64,000 nucleotides of DNA from Acetivibrio alkalicellulosi (GCA_008125075.1 VLTH01000001.1:696555-760554); one strand, 5' to 3'. Shown: positions 16,639 through 27,992, numbered from the stretch's first letter. The notes: generated by a model from the letters alone, not told the origin. Numbers and translations are program-made.

Positions 16639-18753
16639 ATGGTAGAAAAAATAAATAATCCTCAATTGGAGATGGCATTTAGTTTTGTTCAATACACTAA
16701 TAGAAACGTTTTTTTAACTGGAAAAGCAGGTACAGGAAAGACTACTTTTTTGCATAATTTAAAAAATGTTTCTCCAAAACGCATGATTGTGGTAGCGCCT
16801 ACGGGAGTAGCTGCCATAAATGCTGGGGGAGTTACTATACATTCCTTTTTTCAGTTGCCTTTTGGTCCATTTGTTCCTGATCAAAATAGTGAAGATAGAA
16901 AAGAAAACCGCAATATTCAGAGATTTACCAGAGATAAGATAAATATAATTCGCAGTATGGATTTGCTGGTGATAGATGAAATAAGTATGGTGAGGGCTGA
17001 TGTACTTGATGCAATAGATGATGTGCTTAGAAGATTTAAAAACAGGTACAAGCCATTTGGAGGTGTTCAATTGCTTATGATAGGAGACATACAGCAATTA
17101 GCACCTGTAGTAAAAGATGAAGAGTGGAGTATCTTAAAAGAATGGTACAGTTCCATATACTTTTTTAGTAGCAGAGCATTGATGATGACTCAATACATAA
17201 GCATAGAATTAAAGCATATATACAGACAAAAAGACATTACCTTTATTGATCTACTCAATAAAATTCGAGATAATAGAATTGATGATGATATATTAAATGA
17301 GTTAAATAAAAGGTATGAGCCAGATTTTTCAAAAAAATCGCTAGATGGATATATTATACTGACCACACACAACTATCAGGCAAAATCCATTAATGAAAGA
17401 AAACTTGCTCAAATTAATAAAAAAGAATATCGTTTTTTAGCTTCAAGCCAGGGAGATTTTCCTGAGTATTCATACCCTACAGATAATGAGCTCATATTAA
17501 AAGAAGGTGCCCAGGTCATGTTTGTAAAAAATGATACTTCAAGAGGAAAGTTTTTTTATAATGGTAAAATAGGTGTAATTGAAAAAATATCTAAGGACAG
17601 TATTATTGTCAAATGCCCTAATGAAGCCAGTATTACTGTTGAACAATCAGAATGGCAGAATTACAAATATTCCATCAATGAAACAACAGAAGAAATTCAA
17701 GAGGAGGTTGTTGGAACATTTATTCAATATCCCTTGAAGCTTGCCTGGGCAATTACTATTCATAAGAGTCAGGGCTTGACTTTTGAAAAGGCAATAATTG
17801 ATGCTCAAGCTGCCTTTGCTCATGGACAGGTTTATGTGGCACTAAGTCGTTGCAAGACATTAGAGGGTTTGGTGCTAGGTTCTAAATTAACAACCAAAAG
17901 TGTCATCAGCGACAAAGAAGTACAGAATTTTTCATTGAACGTATCTAATAATCAACCTAGTAGTGATGAGCTTTTAAAATCAAAATATGGATTTCAAAAT
18001 GAACTAGTATTGGAATTGTTTGATTTTAGTCAAATTGTACGTCAGTTGTTTTATTCTTTGAAGCTGTATAATGAAAATTCCGGTAGTTTACATGATGGTT
18101 TAAAAAATGACATAGAACAGATATTAGCTTTTGTTAATGTAGAGCTAGTTGCCATATCTGATAAATTTAAACCTCATATTATCAATATGTTGGAGTCACA
18201 GCCGGATATTGAAAAGAATCAAAAGCTACAGGAGCGGATTATGAAGGCTGGCAAGTACTATGCAGAACAAATTAAAAATGGAGTTTTAATTAATTTGGAT
18301 GCTATATCTATTGAAAGTGATAACAAAAGCTTAAAAAAGAGTCTTATGAAAGCATTAGAGAAAATAAGAACAGATTTTATTATAAAGCAAGCTTGTTTTG
18401 AACAGTGTCAACAAGGATTTAACTTAAAAGACTTTTTAGATATTCGGGCAAAAGCTTCAATTGAAAAGCCACCACAGAAGAAACAGAAAGAGAATAAGGG
18501 AGATATAAGTAAAACTTTCTCTAAGTCCATCAGTAATCCAGAATTATTTGAGGATTTAAAAAGTTGGCGTACGCGCAAGGCTGAAGAATTTGATCAGCCA
18601 GCATTTTTTGTATTACATCAGAAGTGTTTGTTACAAATTGTTGAACAATTACCTAAAACCAAGGAAGAATTAAAAAGAATAAAAGGAATTGGAAAGAAAA
18701 AAGTACAAACTTTTGGAGATGAAATTATTGATATTGTAAATAGACATTCATGA
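16639..18753 (+). CDS. PIF1/RecD-like DNA helicase with HRDC domain
   Basis: This 704-residue protein is an SF1B helicase, expected to unwind DNA 5' to 3' with ATP. Walker A GKAGTGKTT lies at residues 28-36, APTGVAAINAGGVTIHSFF follows, Walker B VIDEISMVRADVLD near 112, and motif GDIQQLAPV near 148. The UvrD_C_2-type motif LAWAITIHKSQGLTFEKAII near 371 and YVALSRCKTLEGL come next. The C-terminal 80 residues are an HRDC domain (RKAEEFDQPAFFVLHQKCLL, then LKRIKGIGKKKVQTFG), a nucleic-acid binding module. The start GTGGAGCTG-TTAATAT-ATG has a modest ribosome site. It stands apart from its neighbours and may act in replication restart or recombination. Confidence 0.92.
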   Translation: MVEKINNPQLEMAFSFVQYTNRNVFLTGKAGTGKTTFLHNLKNVSPKRMIVVAPTGVAAINAGGVTIHSFFQLPFGPFVPDQNSEDRKENRNIQRFTRDKINIIRSMDLLVIDEISMVRADVLDAIDDVLRRFKNRYKPFGGVQLLMIGDIQQLAPVVKDEEWSILKEWYSSIYFFSSRALMMTQYISIELKHIYRQKDITFIDLLNKIRDNRIDDDILNELNKRYEPDFSKKSLDGYIILTTHNYQAKSINERKLAQINKKEYRFLASSQGDFPEYSYPTDNELILKEGAQVMFVKNDTSRGKFFYNGKIGVIEKISKDSIIVKCPNEASITVEQSEWQNYKYSINETTEEIQEEVVGTFIQYPLKLAWAITIHKSQGLTFEKAIIDAQAAFAHGQVYVALSRCKTLEGLVLGSKLTTKSVISDKEVQNFSLNVSNNQPSSDELLKSKYGFQNELVLELFDFSQIVRQLFYSLKLYNENSGSLHDGLKNDIEQILAFVNVELVAISDKFKPHIINMLESQPDIEKNQKLQERIMKAGKYYAEQIKNGVLINLDAISIESDNKSLKKSLMKALEKIRTDFIIKQACFEQCQQGFNLKDFLDIRAKASIEKPPQKKQKENKGDISKTFSKSISNPELFEDLKSWRTRKAEEFDQPAFFVLHQKCLLQIVEQLPKTKEELKRIKGIGKKKVQTFGDEIIDIVNRHS

Positions 18754-18801
18754 GCAAAAGCTGTATAACATAGCATAAAAGTATAGTGCGAATGAATGTC
18801 T

Positions 18802-18846
18802 ATTGCACATGTGCATGTTTGCGAAGCAAACAAATTGCACGTGCAT
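18802..18846 (+). terminator. Compound palindrome, possible terminator
   Basis: Two self-complementary blocks, TGCACATGTGCA (18804-18815) and TGCACGTGCA (18836-18845), flank the hairpin GTTTGCGAAGCAAAC (18817-18831). The outer blocks can pair with each other or fold alone. It lies 50 bases after the helicase stop. There is no strong T tract. Confidence 0.45.
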
Positions 18847-18927
18847 AAAATCAAAGGTTAGTAAACAAAGATGAAAAAATTTTAAGACTTCTACAAAAGA
18901 AATAAAAACATTAGAGGATGCTATAAT

Positions 18928-19902
18928 ATGAATAAGAATTTTGAAAAAGTTATTTTAGATGCCACTAGATCAAGTGGTTTGTATAAAATTGAAGAAATAC
19001 AGGAACTATGGGGAGGCTATGGAAAACTACTGCGTTATGGTTTAGAAGGCTCAGATATAAAAAGGGTAGTAGTTAAAAATGTATGCTTGTCAGACAAAGG
19101 TAAAAAATCTCGTGGTGGAAACATCTCGTATCAGAGGAAGCTAAAGTCATATAGAGTAGAAATGGCCTTTTATGAAAGTTGGAGCAAAAAATGTGGTAAT
19201 GAATGTAAAGTTCCCCATTGGCACGCACTTAAGTGGGAAAATGATGAGTTTTTAATGGTACTTGAAGACCTAGATTTAGCTGGATTTATAAAGAGAAGAC
19301 AAAGTATAAAATGGAATGAAATGATGTTGTGCTTGAAATGGCTGGCTAATTTTCATGGTGCATTTATGGGAGAAAAGCCTGAGAAGTTATGGTCAAAGGG
19401 TACCTATTGGCACTTAGATACTAGGCCAGATGAGCTAAAAGCTTTAAAAGACATCAAGCTAAAAAATGCAGCTAAGGCAATAGATGCAAAATTAAATAGT
19501 TGCACATTTAAAACCTTTGTTCATGGTGATGCAAAAATAGATAACTTTTGTTTTGCAAAAGATGGAAATAGTGTTGCGGCAGTTGATTTTCAGTATGTTG
19601 GCGGAGGTTGTGGCATGAAAGATATAGCGTATTTTGTAGATAGTTGCTTGTATGATGATGAATGTGAAAAATGGGAAAAGGATATTTTGGATTATTATTT
19701 TAAAGAGCTTAAAAAAGCATTGATTAATAATCAAAAAAAGTTAGACTTTGACCATCTAGAAATGGAATGGCGTGAATTATATCCAATAGCTTGGACTGAT
19801 TTTTATCGATTTTTAAAGGGCTGGGCCCCAGGTCATTATGAAAGTAAATATAGTGAACGTATAGCGTGTAAAGTAATTAATAATCTATCTCAAATGGTAT
19901 AA
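18928..19902 (+). CDS. Aminoglycoside phosphotransferase/ecdysteroid-kinase-like small-molecule kinase
   Basis: This 324-residue protein belongs to the APH/choline kinase fold, closest in pattern to the ecdysteroid-kinase-like and DUF1679 branch. Brenner motif FVHGDAKIDNFCF (near residue 200) carries the catalytic Asp, and AVDFQYVGGGCGMKDIAYF (near 225) carries the Mg-binding Asp. The N-lobe has WGGYGKLLRYGLEG as a glycine loop and VVVKNV with the ATP-anchoring Lys. LMVLEDLDLAGF forms the hinge. The substrate cannot be told; this branch phosphorylates varied hydroxyl compounds and is not proof of drug resistance. GAGG upstream supports ATG 18928. It is a single gene followed by hairpins. Confidence 0.75.
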   Translation: MNKNFEKVILDATRSSGLYKIEEIQELWGGYGKLLRYGLEGSDIKRVVVKNVCLSDKGKKSRGGNISYQRKLKSYRVEMAFYESWSKKCGNECKVPHWHALKWENDEFLMVLEDLDLAGFIKRRQSIKWNEMMLCLKWLANFHGAFMGEKPEKLWSKGTYWHLDTRPDELKALKDIKLKNAAKAIDAKLNSCTFKTFVHGDAKIDNFCFAKDGNSVAAVDFQYVGGGCGMKDIAYFVDSCLYDDECEKWEKDILDYYFKELKKALINNQKKLDFDHLEMEWRELYPIAWTDFYRFLKGWAPGHYESKYSERIACKVINNLSQMV

Positions 19903-19925
19903 TAGAAAGATTTATGGAAAAAAGA

Positions 19926-19966
19926 TGACGGGACTCATATCATCAGAGATGACATAAATCCCGTCA
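19926..19966 (+). terminator. Stem-loop after the kinase gene
   Basis: TGACGGGA pairs with TCCCGTCA across an imperfect inner stem (CATATCATC with GATGACATA). ATTTATTATG follows. It starts 24 bases after the stop. Confidence 0.6.
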
Positions 19967-20062
19967 ATTTATTATGTAAGGGGCAAAATTAAATTTTAAA
20001 GTGTTCTTCATATTAAAGTAGATTAAAGTAGTTACGTTAAGTATATTTGAATACTTTTAGTG

Positions 20063-20103
20063 TTTATCGCACCATATATGATTGCCATATATGGTGCGAT
20101 AAA
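20063..20103. terminator. Long perfect palindrome between convergent genes
   Basis: TTTATCGCACCATATATG and its exact inverse are split by the 5-nt loop ATTGC: an 18-bp stem with no mismatch. It lies between the kinase gene (rightward) and the esterase gene (leftward) and could end both. There is no T tract, so it may instead be a cruciform or repeat element. Confidence 0.5.
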
Positions 20104-20150
20104 TAAAGAGGAAAAAGTATTACATTTACAATATATAATTAACTACGTAA

Positions 20151-21605
<1,455 letters not shown>

Positions 21606-21760
21606 CTAGTCCTCCCTTTTAAATTAATATATAAACATGTACATTAAATTTTTATATTCTATATTTTAATCCTATCCCTTTTGCAGGTAAAATTCTATGA
21701 TTTTTATTAAAAAGAAATTGACTTTTTTTCTATAGTTTATATTAAGAACTATTAATCATT

Positions 21761-21818
21761 TAAGCCATAGCCTTGCAATTTTTAAACTAAAATTTAAAAA
21801 ATACAAGGCTATGGCTTA
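21761..21818 (-). terminator. 15-bp inverted repeat after the substrate-binding protein gene
   Basis: TAAGCCATAGCCTTG and its exact inverse (21804-21818) flank a 28-base AT-rich loop. It lies 70 bases past the stop of the gene at 21888-23069 and would separate it from the esterase gene on the same strand. Confidence 0.55.
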
Positions 21819-21887
21819 AGAATTAACTCAATGTTTTTGCCATTTTTTCTGATTTTGTATGGATTAAGAGTAAGAGTAATCAATTAT

Positions 21888-23069
21888 TTAATAGACTTCA
21901 TCAATAACGATGACCAGCTCAAATGGAAGCTTATAGTTGATTTTTTTTGCTACATGGGAGTTTAATGTTATTTTAGGTGTACTTTGATAGGATTGATCTA
22001 AGTCACGAAGATTGACTCCTTGCAAACTCTTGACTATTGTATGGGCACCGAAACGGCCCACGTTGATTGTGTCCATTACTGAAACGGTTATTAGAGCACC
22101 ATTTTCTACTTCTGAGCTACCTAATTGAGATAAAACAGGTATATTCTTTTCATAAAAAGGCTTCAACAATTCAGGGAGTCTTTGACTATCTATAGATGCT
22201 ATTGTAATATACATTGCATCTACATTTTGTGATAAGTATTCATAAGCAGTTTTTAGATTTTCATAATAAGCTAGAAACTCTTCTGATGTTAATGGTTCGG
22301 TTACATGTTGTTTAATTATTGTGAAATTTTTCTCCTTAGATAGAGATTCCAATTCATTAATTGCCGAATAAATTCTTGCAATATCTGAATCTTCGTATAC
22401 AACTCCAAGTTTTTTAAATTTAAACATATCATAAAATGCACTGATTTGACGATTAAATCTATATTCATCCATGTGAGCCCATACATTATCTTTGCCTGAA
22501 TCTTCAACAGAATCAATAATTCCTGAACTTACTGCATTTGACGCGGCAAAAACAAATATGTTAGTATTTTTCAAATTATTACTTAAGAGATTACCAGCTG
22601 CTGTACCCATAACAATAATGAAATCAAGATCATTATGGGCATTATATTTTTGAATGATATGAGTACTATCAGTTTCCTTTAAGTTATAAAAGGATGAGGA
22701 ATCAAATTCTAAATATGGACTAACATCATTTGAAGATAACCAGTTCCAGATTATTCTACTGTCATCATGTTTTAAAATGGTATTTAATTGGGGTGAATCT
22801 TCAATCCACCCTAACTCCTGAAAACCACGGATAATAGCTACCAGTGTTTCAGTAAATATAATAAAAGATTCACTTTCCAAATAACCTACCTTCCATTTGT
22901 TGCCGTCATCTTTTTTTATACCACTATCATTTAATGTACTAGATATATTTATAGAGGATATATAATTTTCATCATTAGAAATGGTGACATTATTTAACAA
23001 AGGCACAATTGTTCCAATTACTATTAATAGTGAAAGAACTAGAATGATATTAGTAAATACTCTATTCAT
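21888..23069 (-). CDS. ABC-type substrate-binding protein (BmpA/TrpX-like)
   Basis: This 393-residue protein has one N-terminal membrane segment (NIILVLSLLIVIGTIVPLL) without a lipobox, so it stays anchored or is released by signal cleavage. Residues 60-390 have the two-lobed periplasmic-binding fold of the ABC_sub_bind type: KWKVGYLESESFIIFTETLV, LDFIIVMGTAAGNLLSN, FKKLGVVYEDSDIARIYSAI, VDAMYITIASIDSQRL and IPVLSQLGSSEVENGALI. No ABC permease or ATPase is next to it. It is the last of three genes with a sensor-MFS fusion and a GNAT protein. GAGGTGAT upstream is a strong ribosome site. It may deliver or report a ligand to the MFS partner. Confidence 0.75.
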   Translation of the reverse strand: MNRVFTNIILVLSLLIVIGTIVPLLNNVTISNDENYISSINISSTLNDSGIKKDDGNKWKVGYLESESFIIFTETLVAIIRGFQELGWIEDSPQLNTILKHDDSRIIWNWLSSNDVSPYLEFDSSSFYNLKETDSTHIIQKYNAHNDLDFIIVMGTAAGNLLSNNLKNTNIFVFAASNAVSSGIIDSVEDSGKDNVWAHMDEYRFNRQISAFYDMFKFKKLGVVYEDSDIARIYSAINELESLSKEKNFTIIKQHVTEPLTSEEFLAYYENLKTAYEYLSQNVDAMYITIASIDSQRLPELLKPFYEKNIPVLSQLGSSEVENGALITVSVMDTINVGRFGAHTIVKSLQGVNLRDLDQSYQSTPKITLNSHVAKKINYKLPFELVIVIDEVY

Positions 23070-23169
23070 TATTTATCACCTCATTAACTAAAAAAAAACT
23101 AATATCTTATGGATTTTAAAAACAAATAACTGGTCAGCTGGCGTTTCAAAAAATCTAATCTAATGATTA

Positions 23170-23910
23170 TCATATAATTTTTGAAAACAGAATTATTATA
23201 TTGTTATTTTTATCTTTTTTAAGAGAAAAACCTCTATAGCCATTTTCCAAAAGATGTTTTTGTTTTGTATAATCAGTGTTTAAAACTTCAACAACCTGAC
23301 TTTTATCAAGTAATTGTTCATATGAAAAATCTTTATATGCTATATACCGATTCCAGTTATTGTACATTTTAGTTAGTTTGACAATGTTAAGACCAAGAGA
23401 GGTTATTGTTTGAATGCTAGGAAAGTTATGGGGAGATACTGTTGTAAACAAATAGCGTTTTTGGTGTGTTATTTTTGATCTTTCAATAAGAATAGTAGCT
23501 AATTTTTGCTGCATTTTATGTCCACGTAAATCAGAATGAACAAGAGCCATTTCAAATTGCTCAACCTGACTTAAGGAATAGGCATCAAACCCAAGTTCTT
23601 TTGCCATGTTTATATTATCAGGCACATTCCAAAGTAGAGAACAGCAGGCTCTTAATTCACCAGATATAAATGTACCTAATGAATCTCCATTTCCATCAAG
23701 TATAAAGCTTAATTCGTCATTTGTTAAAGCAACAGCAAGTTCTGATAGTCCAAGATTTTTTAAAATAGAATCTTGTAAAATCATAATATCTGTTAAATCA
23801 TCAGTATTAAGTAGCCTAATAACATATGGTTTTTCAATTCCGTTAATTAATGTAATTGTACCTCTTTCTATAACGTCAGTACTAAAATCTGAATCAATTT
23901 TAATAAGCAT
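23170..23910 (-). CDS. GNAT-family N-acetyltransferase
   Basis: This 246-residue protein holds a GNAT domain in its middle: LLNTDDLTDIMILQDSIL at the start, the acetyl-CoA loop in ALVHSDLRGHKMQQKLATIL (Arg-Gly-His-x-x-Gln), and TTVSPHNFPSIQTITSLGLN, the family's late strand and helix. The first 25 residues and the last 50 are extra and not recognised. The acceptor is unknown. AAAGGAG lies 9 bases before the ATG. It sits between the sensor-MFS gene (90 bases upstream) and the binding protein gene (100 bases downstream) on one strand, so the three are probably one unit. Confidence 0.7.
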   Translation of the reverse strand: MLIKIDSDFSTDVIERGTITLINGIEKPYVIRLLNTDDLTDIMILQDSILKNLGLSELAVALTNDELSFILDGNGDSLGTFISGELRACCSLLWNVPDNINMAKELGFDAYSLSQVEQFEMALVHSDLRGHKMQQKLATILIERSKITHQKRYLFTTVSPHNFPSIQTITSLGLNIVKLTKMYNNWNRYIAYKDFSYEQLLDKSQVVEVLNTDYTKQKHLLENGYRGFSLKKDKNNNIIILFSKII

Positions 23911-24000
23911 ATATGCACTCCTTTTTTATAAATTTTAAAAATGTTATAATCCGAGGGAAGTGATTTTAGAAAAAATTAAGTTTTTAAAAAGTTGATGAAA

Positions 24001-26256
24001 TCAAGAGATGGAACTTTTGCGACTAGTGGAAGTGTTATAAAATGAAAATAAAACAAGTAGCACAAAAAAGAGTAAAACCATTATGCCTACACCTGTTCTA
24101 ATACCTAATGTCATAGCCAAACCAAAAATTATAGGGCCTGCTATTCTACTTATGTTTACTAATATGCTAAAGTAGGCTATTCGCTGGTTAATTTCCATGT
24201 CTTTTACTCCTTTAGAGTTTAAGAAATAAGTAGTTTTTAGAGAAACGCCAAAACTTTCAGCAATTCCAAGCATAGCAAGTGTAACAAATGCAGATGTAAT
24301 TGTTCCGAAAAAGACAAATAGTAATAAGGCAACTAATACAATAGCCATACTGTAAATTACTCCTGAAGTATTACTTGTTTTTTTAGTTAAAAATTTTGTT
24401 AATATTGGACCAAAGTATATTATTATAAGACCATTTAGTAAAAAGCCACGACTAATATCGCTTTGATACAAGCCCTGTGCTGATGCAAATAATGGAAACA
24501 AGTAATCTAAGAAGGCGCTGGTTATGAAAAAAGGTATAAATATTCCTATTAAGAAAAATAAGGATTTTTTGTCACTTAGAAAAATAGCTAGCTTTTTTAT
24601 AGAGTTTTCTCTAGTTTCATAAAGGGTTTTAATTTTAAATTCAGACATTGAATTGCATACAAAAAATAATGGCACAAAAGCAATAAGGGCAGATAAAACA
24701 AATACTATACTATAGCCTATTTGATCTGCTAACATCCCACCTACAACAGCACCGCAGTTTAATCCAGCTATAGCACCGGCTGAAAAAGCAGCTATTCCTA
24801 AACTGGTCTGAGGCATAGATGCTACTAGACTACGCATTGTCATTAGAAAAAAGCCAAGACCAAGTCCTGAAATTGCCCTTGAAATAATAAATAAAGAGGG
24901 ATTAAAACTATATGCGGACATAATGTTTCCCATTATTAGAAAAAAACCACCTGTATAAAATACTTTTTGCCAACCAATCCTATGTATAAGCATGCCTGAT
25001 ATAATAATAGCCAATACGCCACCAAGCATTTCAGAAGAAAGTGGCAGGCCTAATACAACATCCTTAGAGATTCCTAAGATAGGACTATATATTTGACGCA
25101 TTACAATAGGAATAAAGGTAAGTGGAATAAATGCAGAAAAATATACGAAAAAGGACAAAGTGCGCATTAAGTTGTGGCCATTTTCACGTTCAATGATAGT
25201 TTTATTAGCGGTTTTGATTTTGGTGCTATTTTTTTTAAGAAGAAGAATTATTAAATATATCATTTCTACCATAAATATTAATGCTACTATTAAAACAGTA
25301 ATCATATCAAATAAAATTCTATTCATTTGTTTTCTTATGTAATCATTTGAAATATGAACTATTACTGTGTCATTTTCTTTTATTATTCTTTGAATTTGAG
25401 GCAAACTATTTTGTATAGACTCAAGATAGTTTTCAAATCCCTCTATATTATCTAATGATAGAGATTTGGCATTTATATTTTCAATATTAGTTTGAATAAT
25501 ATTTTGAACAAACCTTTTACTTGTATGAGCCATATTGAGATAAGCATCTTTAAATAATGTATAATTAACGATACTGTAAGAAATTTGTGCAGTCCCTATT
25601 ATAACTAGAAGTATAGTCATAAGCTTCTTTTTGCTTATGTTTAAGTTATCATAAAGTAGTTTGGATTTGTGAAAAATAATAGTTAGAATTATCATTGATA
25701 ATATTATAATGGCTATTAATATATTTATAAGTTTTAGTGTAAGAGAACTATTCCAACTCATAAATAATTTTTCAGGAAAGATCATCATTAGAGTTGCTAT
25801 ATGTTTAGAGTCCTTCTTGATTCCTATAAAAATATACCCGTGTTCCTTATAAATTCTATAGCTTAATTGTTCAGTAATAGTGTTTTCCGTAAAAGAAGAT
25901 GTTTTATGAAGTTCTTCGGGAAGAAATTTATCATTTACAAAACCATTTATATCATACAGTATTTCACCTTCTAGTGAAACAACAAATACTTCTTTTAATT
26001 CAGGTATAATATTATGAAGTTTAATCAGGGTATCATTCATTCCATAGTAATTGTCAATAGGCTTACCATAGAAAAGAGCATATTCAATGTTTCGAACTAG
26101 CTCTTGACCTGCAACTGAATAGGTGCTTGTAAGTACACGATTGTAGTTATCAGTAAACGTCATGTAATTTATCAAGCCAGAAAATGTCATAATAACTAAA
26201 AGTAAAAATGCAACTAATACATAGACTTTAATTGAAGATAATATTTTTTTTATCAT
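24001..26256 (-). CDS. Fusion of extracytoplasmic sensor domains and an MFS transporter
   Basis: I place the start at ATG 26256, where AAGGTGG lies 11 bases upstream; an upstream ATG would add 16 residues. The protein is about 751 residues. It opens with a membrane helix (VYVLVAFLLLVIMTFSGLIN) and an extracytoplasmic domain of about 130 residues (NRVLTSTYSVAGQELVRNIE, VFVVSLEGEILYDINGFV), like a Cache-type sensor. Two helices and a second outer segment (MAHTSKRFVQNIIQTNIENI) follow. After one more helix the rest is a 12-helix MFS domain (MRQIYSPILGISKDVVLGLP, ISRAISGLGLGFFLMTMRSL). The sensor part may gate transport. Neighbours are a GNAT enzyme and a binding protein. Confidence 0.75.
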   Translation of the reverse strand: MIKKILSSIKVYVLVAFLLLVIMTFSGLINYMTFTDNYNRVLTSTYSVAGQELVRNIEYALFYGKPIDNYYGMNDTLIKLHNIIPELKEVFVVSLEGEILYDINGFVNDKFLPEELHKTSSFTENTITEQLSYRIYKEHGYIFIGIKKDSKHIATLMMIFPEKLFMSWNSSLTLKLINILIAIIILSMIILTIIFHKSKLLYDNLNISKKKLMTILLVIIGTAQISYSIVNYTLFKDAYLNMAHTSKRFVQNIIQTNIENINAKSLSLDNIEGFENYLESIQNSLPQIQRIIKENDTVIVHISNDYIRKQMNRILFDMITVLIVALIFMVEMIYLIILLLKKNSTKIKTANKTIIERENGHNLMRTLSFFVYFSAFIPLTFIPIVMRQIYSPILGISKDVVLGLPLSSEMLGGVLAIIISGMLIHRIGWQKVFYTGGFFLIMGNIMSAYSFNPSLFIISRAISGLGLGFFLMTMRSLVASMPQTSLGIAAFSAGAIAGLNCGAVVGGMLADQIGYSIVFVLSALIAFVPLFFVCNSMSEFKIKTLYETRENSIKKLAIFLSDKKSLFFLIGIFIPFFITSAFLDYLFPLFASAQGLYQSDISRGFLLNGLIIIYFGPILTKFLTKKTSNTSGVIYSMAIVLVALLLFVFFGTITSAFVTLAMLGIAESFGVSLKTTYFLNSKGVKDMEINQRIAYFSILVNISRIAGPIIFGLAMTLGIRTGVGIMVLLFFVLLVLFSFYNTSTSRKSSIS

Positions 26257-26562
26257 ATAAATAAATTCCACCTTAATTATTAAAAAGTAAGTATTAAATT
26301 TCAAGCTTTGAATAGTTTGTTATCACAAAGTTACAAAATAATTGTGAAAAATGCTATTTTTGATTTAATTAATTTTATAAAAAACAAATTTTTTACTTGG
26401 AAGTATTTCTATGAACATTAGAAGAAGCTTTATTCTAGAAATACTATTCTCACAATTAGGCTAAATGAAAGGGTCGTTAAATTTTAGAAAACTCCATTAT
26501 ATATATCGGATTATATTGTAATAAATTTAATATATTTAATGAAAAAAATGCTAAAGTCATTA

Positions 26563-26606
26563 CTAAGGAATGCCTTAGAAATAACTTCATATTCTCAACA
26601 TTCCTT
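26563..26606 (+). other. Nested inverted repeats upstream of leuB
   Basis: CTAAGG-AATG-CCTTAG forms a small hairpin, and AAGGAATG can instead pair with CATTCCTT at 26599-26606, giving two exclusive folds. The rest of 26305-26772 is AT-rich spacer between divergent genes. I see no T-box or other known riboswitch in it. Confidence 0.3.
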
Positions 26607-26772
26607 AAAAATTCTCTTGTCCTTATGTAAAGGAGATAAATCATTAAAAAATGTCATAGGTAAAAATAAATATCATGAAGAAAATACAATATAAAAGGTT
26701 TATTATTGTAATATACTTTTTATTTTAATCAATTAAAAGTAAATAAATATGTTATTATAGAGGTGTTTTAAA

Positions 26773-27873
26773 ATGGGTAAATATAAAATTGCAGTACTAC
26801 CAGGTGATGGTATAGGTCCAGATGTAACAGAACAGGCCGTTAAAGTTATACATACTTTAGCAGAAAAATATAATCATGAATTTGAAATGTTAGAAGGAGT
26901 GATAGGTGGATGTGCTATAGATAAACATGGTGATCCTTTGCCTACACAAACTGTTGATCTTTGTAAATCTTGTGATTCGGTACTATTAGGAGCGGTGGGA
27001 GGTCCTAAGTGGGACAATCTTCCTGGAGATAAAAGACCTGAGGCTGGTCTTTTGGGAATTCGCTCAAAGCTTGGTTTATATGCAAATCTTAGACCTGCAA
27101 TAATATACTCTGCTTTAAAAGATGCTTCTCCTTTAAAATCTGAGATAATAGAAGACGGGATTGACATTATGGTTGTTAGAGAACTAACAGGTGGTATGTA
27201 CTTTGGAGAAAGAGGAAGAGTACAAACTGAGAACATGGGAGAGGCTGCATTTGACACAGAGAAATACAGTGTATTAGAAGTTGAGAGAATTGTTAGGCTT
27301 GCATTTGAGACAGCATCTAAAAGGGGAAAGAAGCTAATGTCTGTAGATAAAGCAAATGTACTTGAAAGTTCAAGGCTTTGGAGAGAAATTGTAATACAAA
27401 TATCTAAAGACTATCCAGAAATTGAGCTTAGTCATATGTATGTTGATAATGCTGCTATGCAGCTTGTTAGGGATCCAAAACAGTTTGATGTTATAGTAAC
27501 AACTAATATTTTTGGCGATATACTATCAGATGAGGCTTCAATGATTACTGGGTCTATAGGCATGTTGCCGTCAGCAAGTTTAGGAGATGGAACATTTGGT
27601 CTTTATGAACCTATTCATGGTTCAGCGCCTGATATTGCGGGACAGAATAAAGCAAATCCAATAGCAACTATTCTTTCTGTAGCAATGATGATGAGATATT
27701 CATTTGGCTTAACTAAAGAGGCAGAGGAAATAGAAAATGCTGTTGTAAATGTACTGGAACAAGGTTATAGAACAGGTGATATTGCATCTTCTGGCACAAA
27801 AGTTATTGGAACTTGTGAAATGGGAAATCTAATTCAATCAGAAATAATGGATAAAAAACATAGAAACATATAA
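26773..27873 (+). CDS. leuB: 3-isopropylmalate dehydrogenase
   Basis: This 366-residue enzyme oxidises and decarboxylates 3-isopropylmalate with NAD in leucine synthesis. It has the family length and marks: [20 protein letters not shown] at the N-terminus, [26 protein letters not shown] with the substrate Args, [13 protein letters not shown], the Lys of [46 protein letters not shown] with the metal Asps, and [15 protein letters not shown] for NAD. AGAGGTG lies 7 bases before the ATG. No other leu or ilv gene is adjacent. The next operon starts 120 bases on with its own promoter, so shared function is not implied, though read-through is possible. Confidence 0.93.
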   Translation: MGKYKIAVLPGDGIGPDVTEQAVKVIHTLAEKYNHEFEMLEGVIGGCAIDKHGDPLPTQTVDLCKSCDSVLLGAVGGPKWDNLPGDKRPEAGLLGIRSKLGLYANLRPAIIYSALKDASPLKSEIIEDGIDIMVVRELTGGMYFGERGRVQTENMGEAAFDTEKYSVLEVERIVRLAFETASKRGKKLMSVDKANVLESSRLWREIVIQISKDYPEIELSHMYVDNAAMQLVRDPKQFDVIVTTNIFGDILSDEASMITGSIGMLPSASLGDGTFGLYEPIHGSAPDIAGQNKANPIATILSVAMMMRYSFGLTKEAEEIENAVVNVLEQGYRTGDIASSGTKVIGTCEMGNLIQSEIMDKKHRNI

Positions 27874-27938
27874 TAATATAATAACTTAATATTAGTGTGA
27901 AGTTGATTTAAAATATGCACCCCAAAGCTAAATGTGAC

Positions 27939-27967
27939 TTTACAAATAGAAATTATTACATTAAAAT
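27939..27967 (+). promoter_or_regulatory. Sigma-A-like promoter of the transketolase/RLP operon
   Basis: TTTACA and TAAAAT are 17 bases apart and end 25 bases before the first start codon. This would let the operon be expressed apart from leuB. Confidence 0.55.
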
Positions 27968-27992
27968 ATGGATATGAAATGAGGTGTGTAAA

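Noticed and set aside
18928-19902. Aminoglycoside resistance gene
   Set aside because: The fold is APH-like, but the sequence pattern fits the broader ecdysteroid-kinase-like branch; no evidence for drug substrates.
26305-26772. T-box leader before leuB
   Set aside because: No T-box sequence and no specifier stem could be seen.
26773-27873. leuB as a member of the RuBisCO-like operon
   Set aside because: All motifs are those of ordinary isopropylmalate dehydrogenase, and the next gene has its own promoter 120 bases on.
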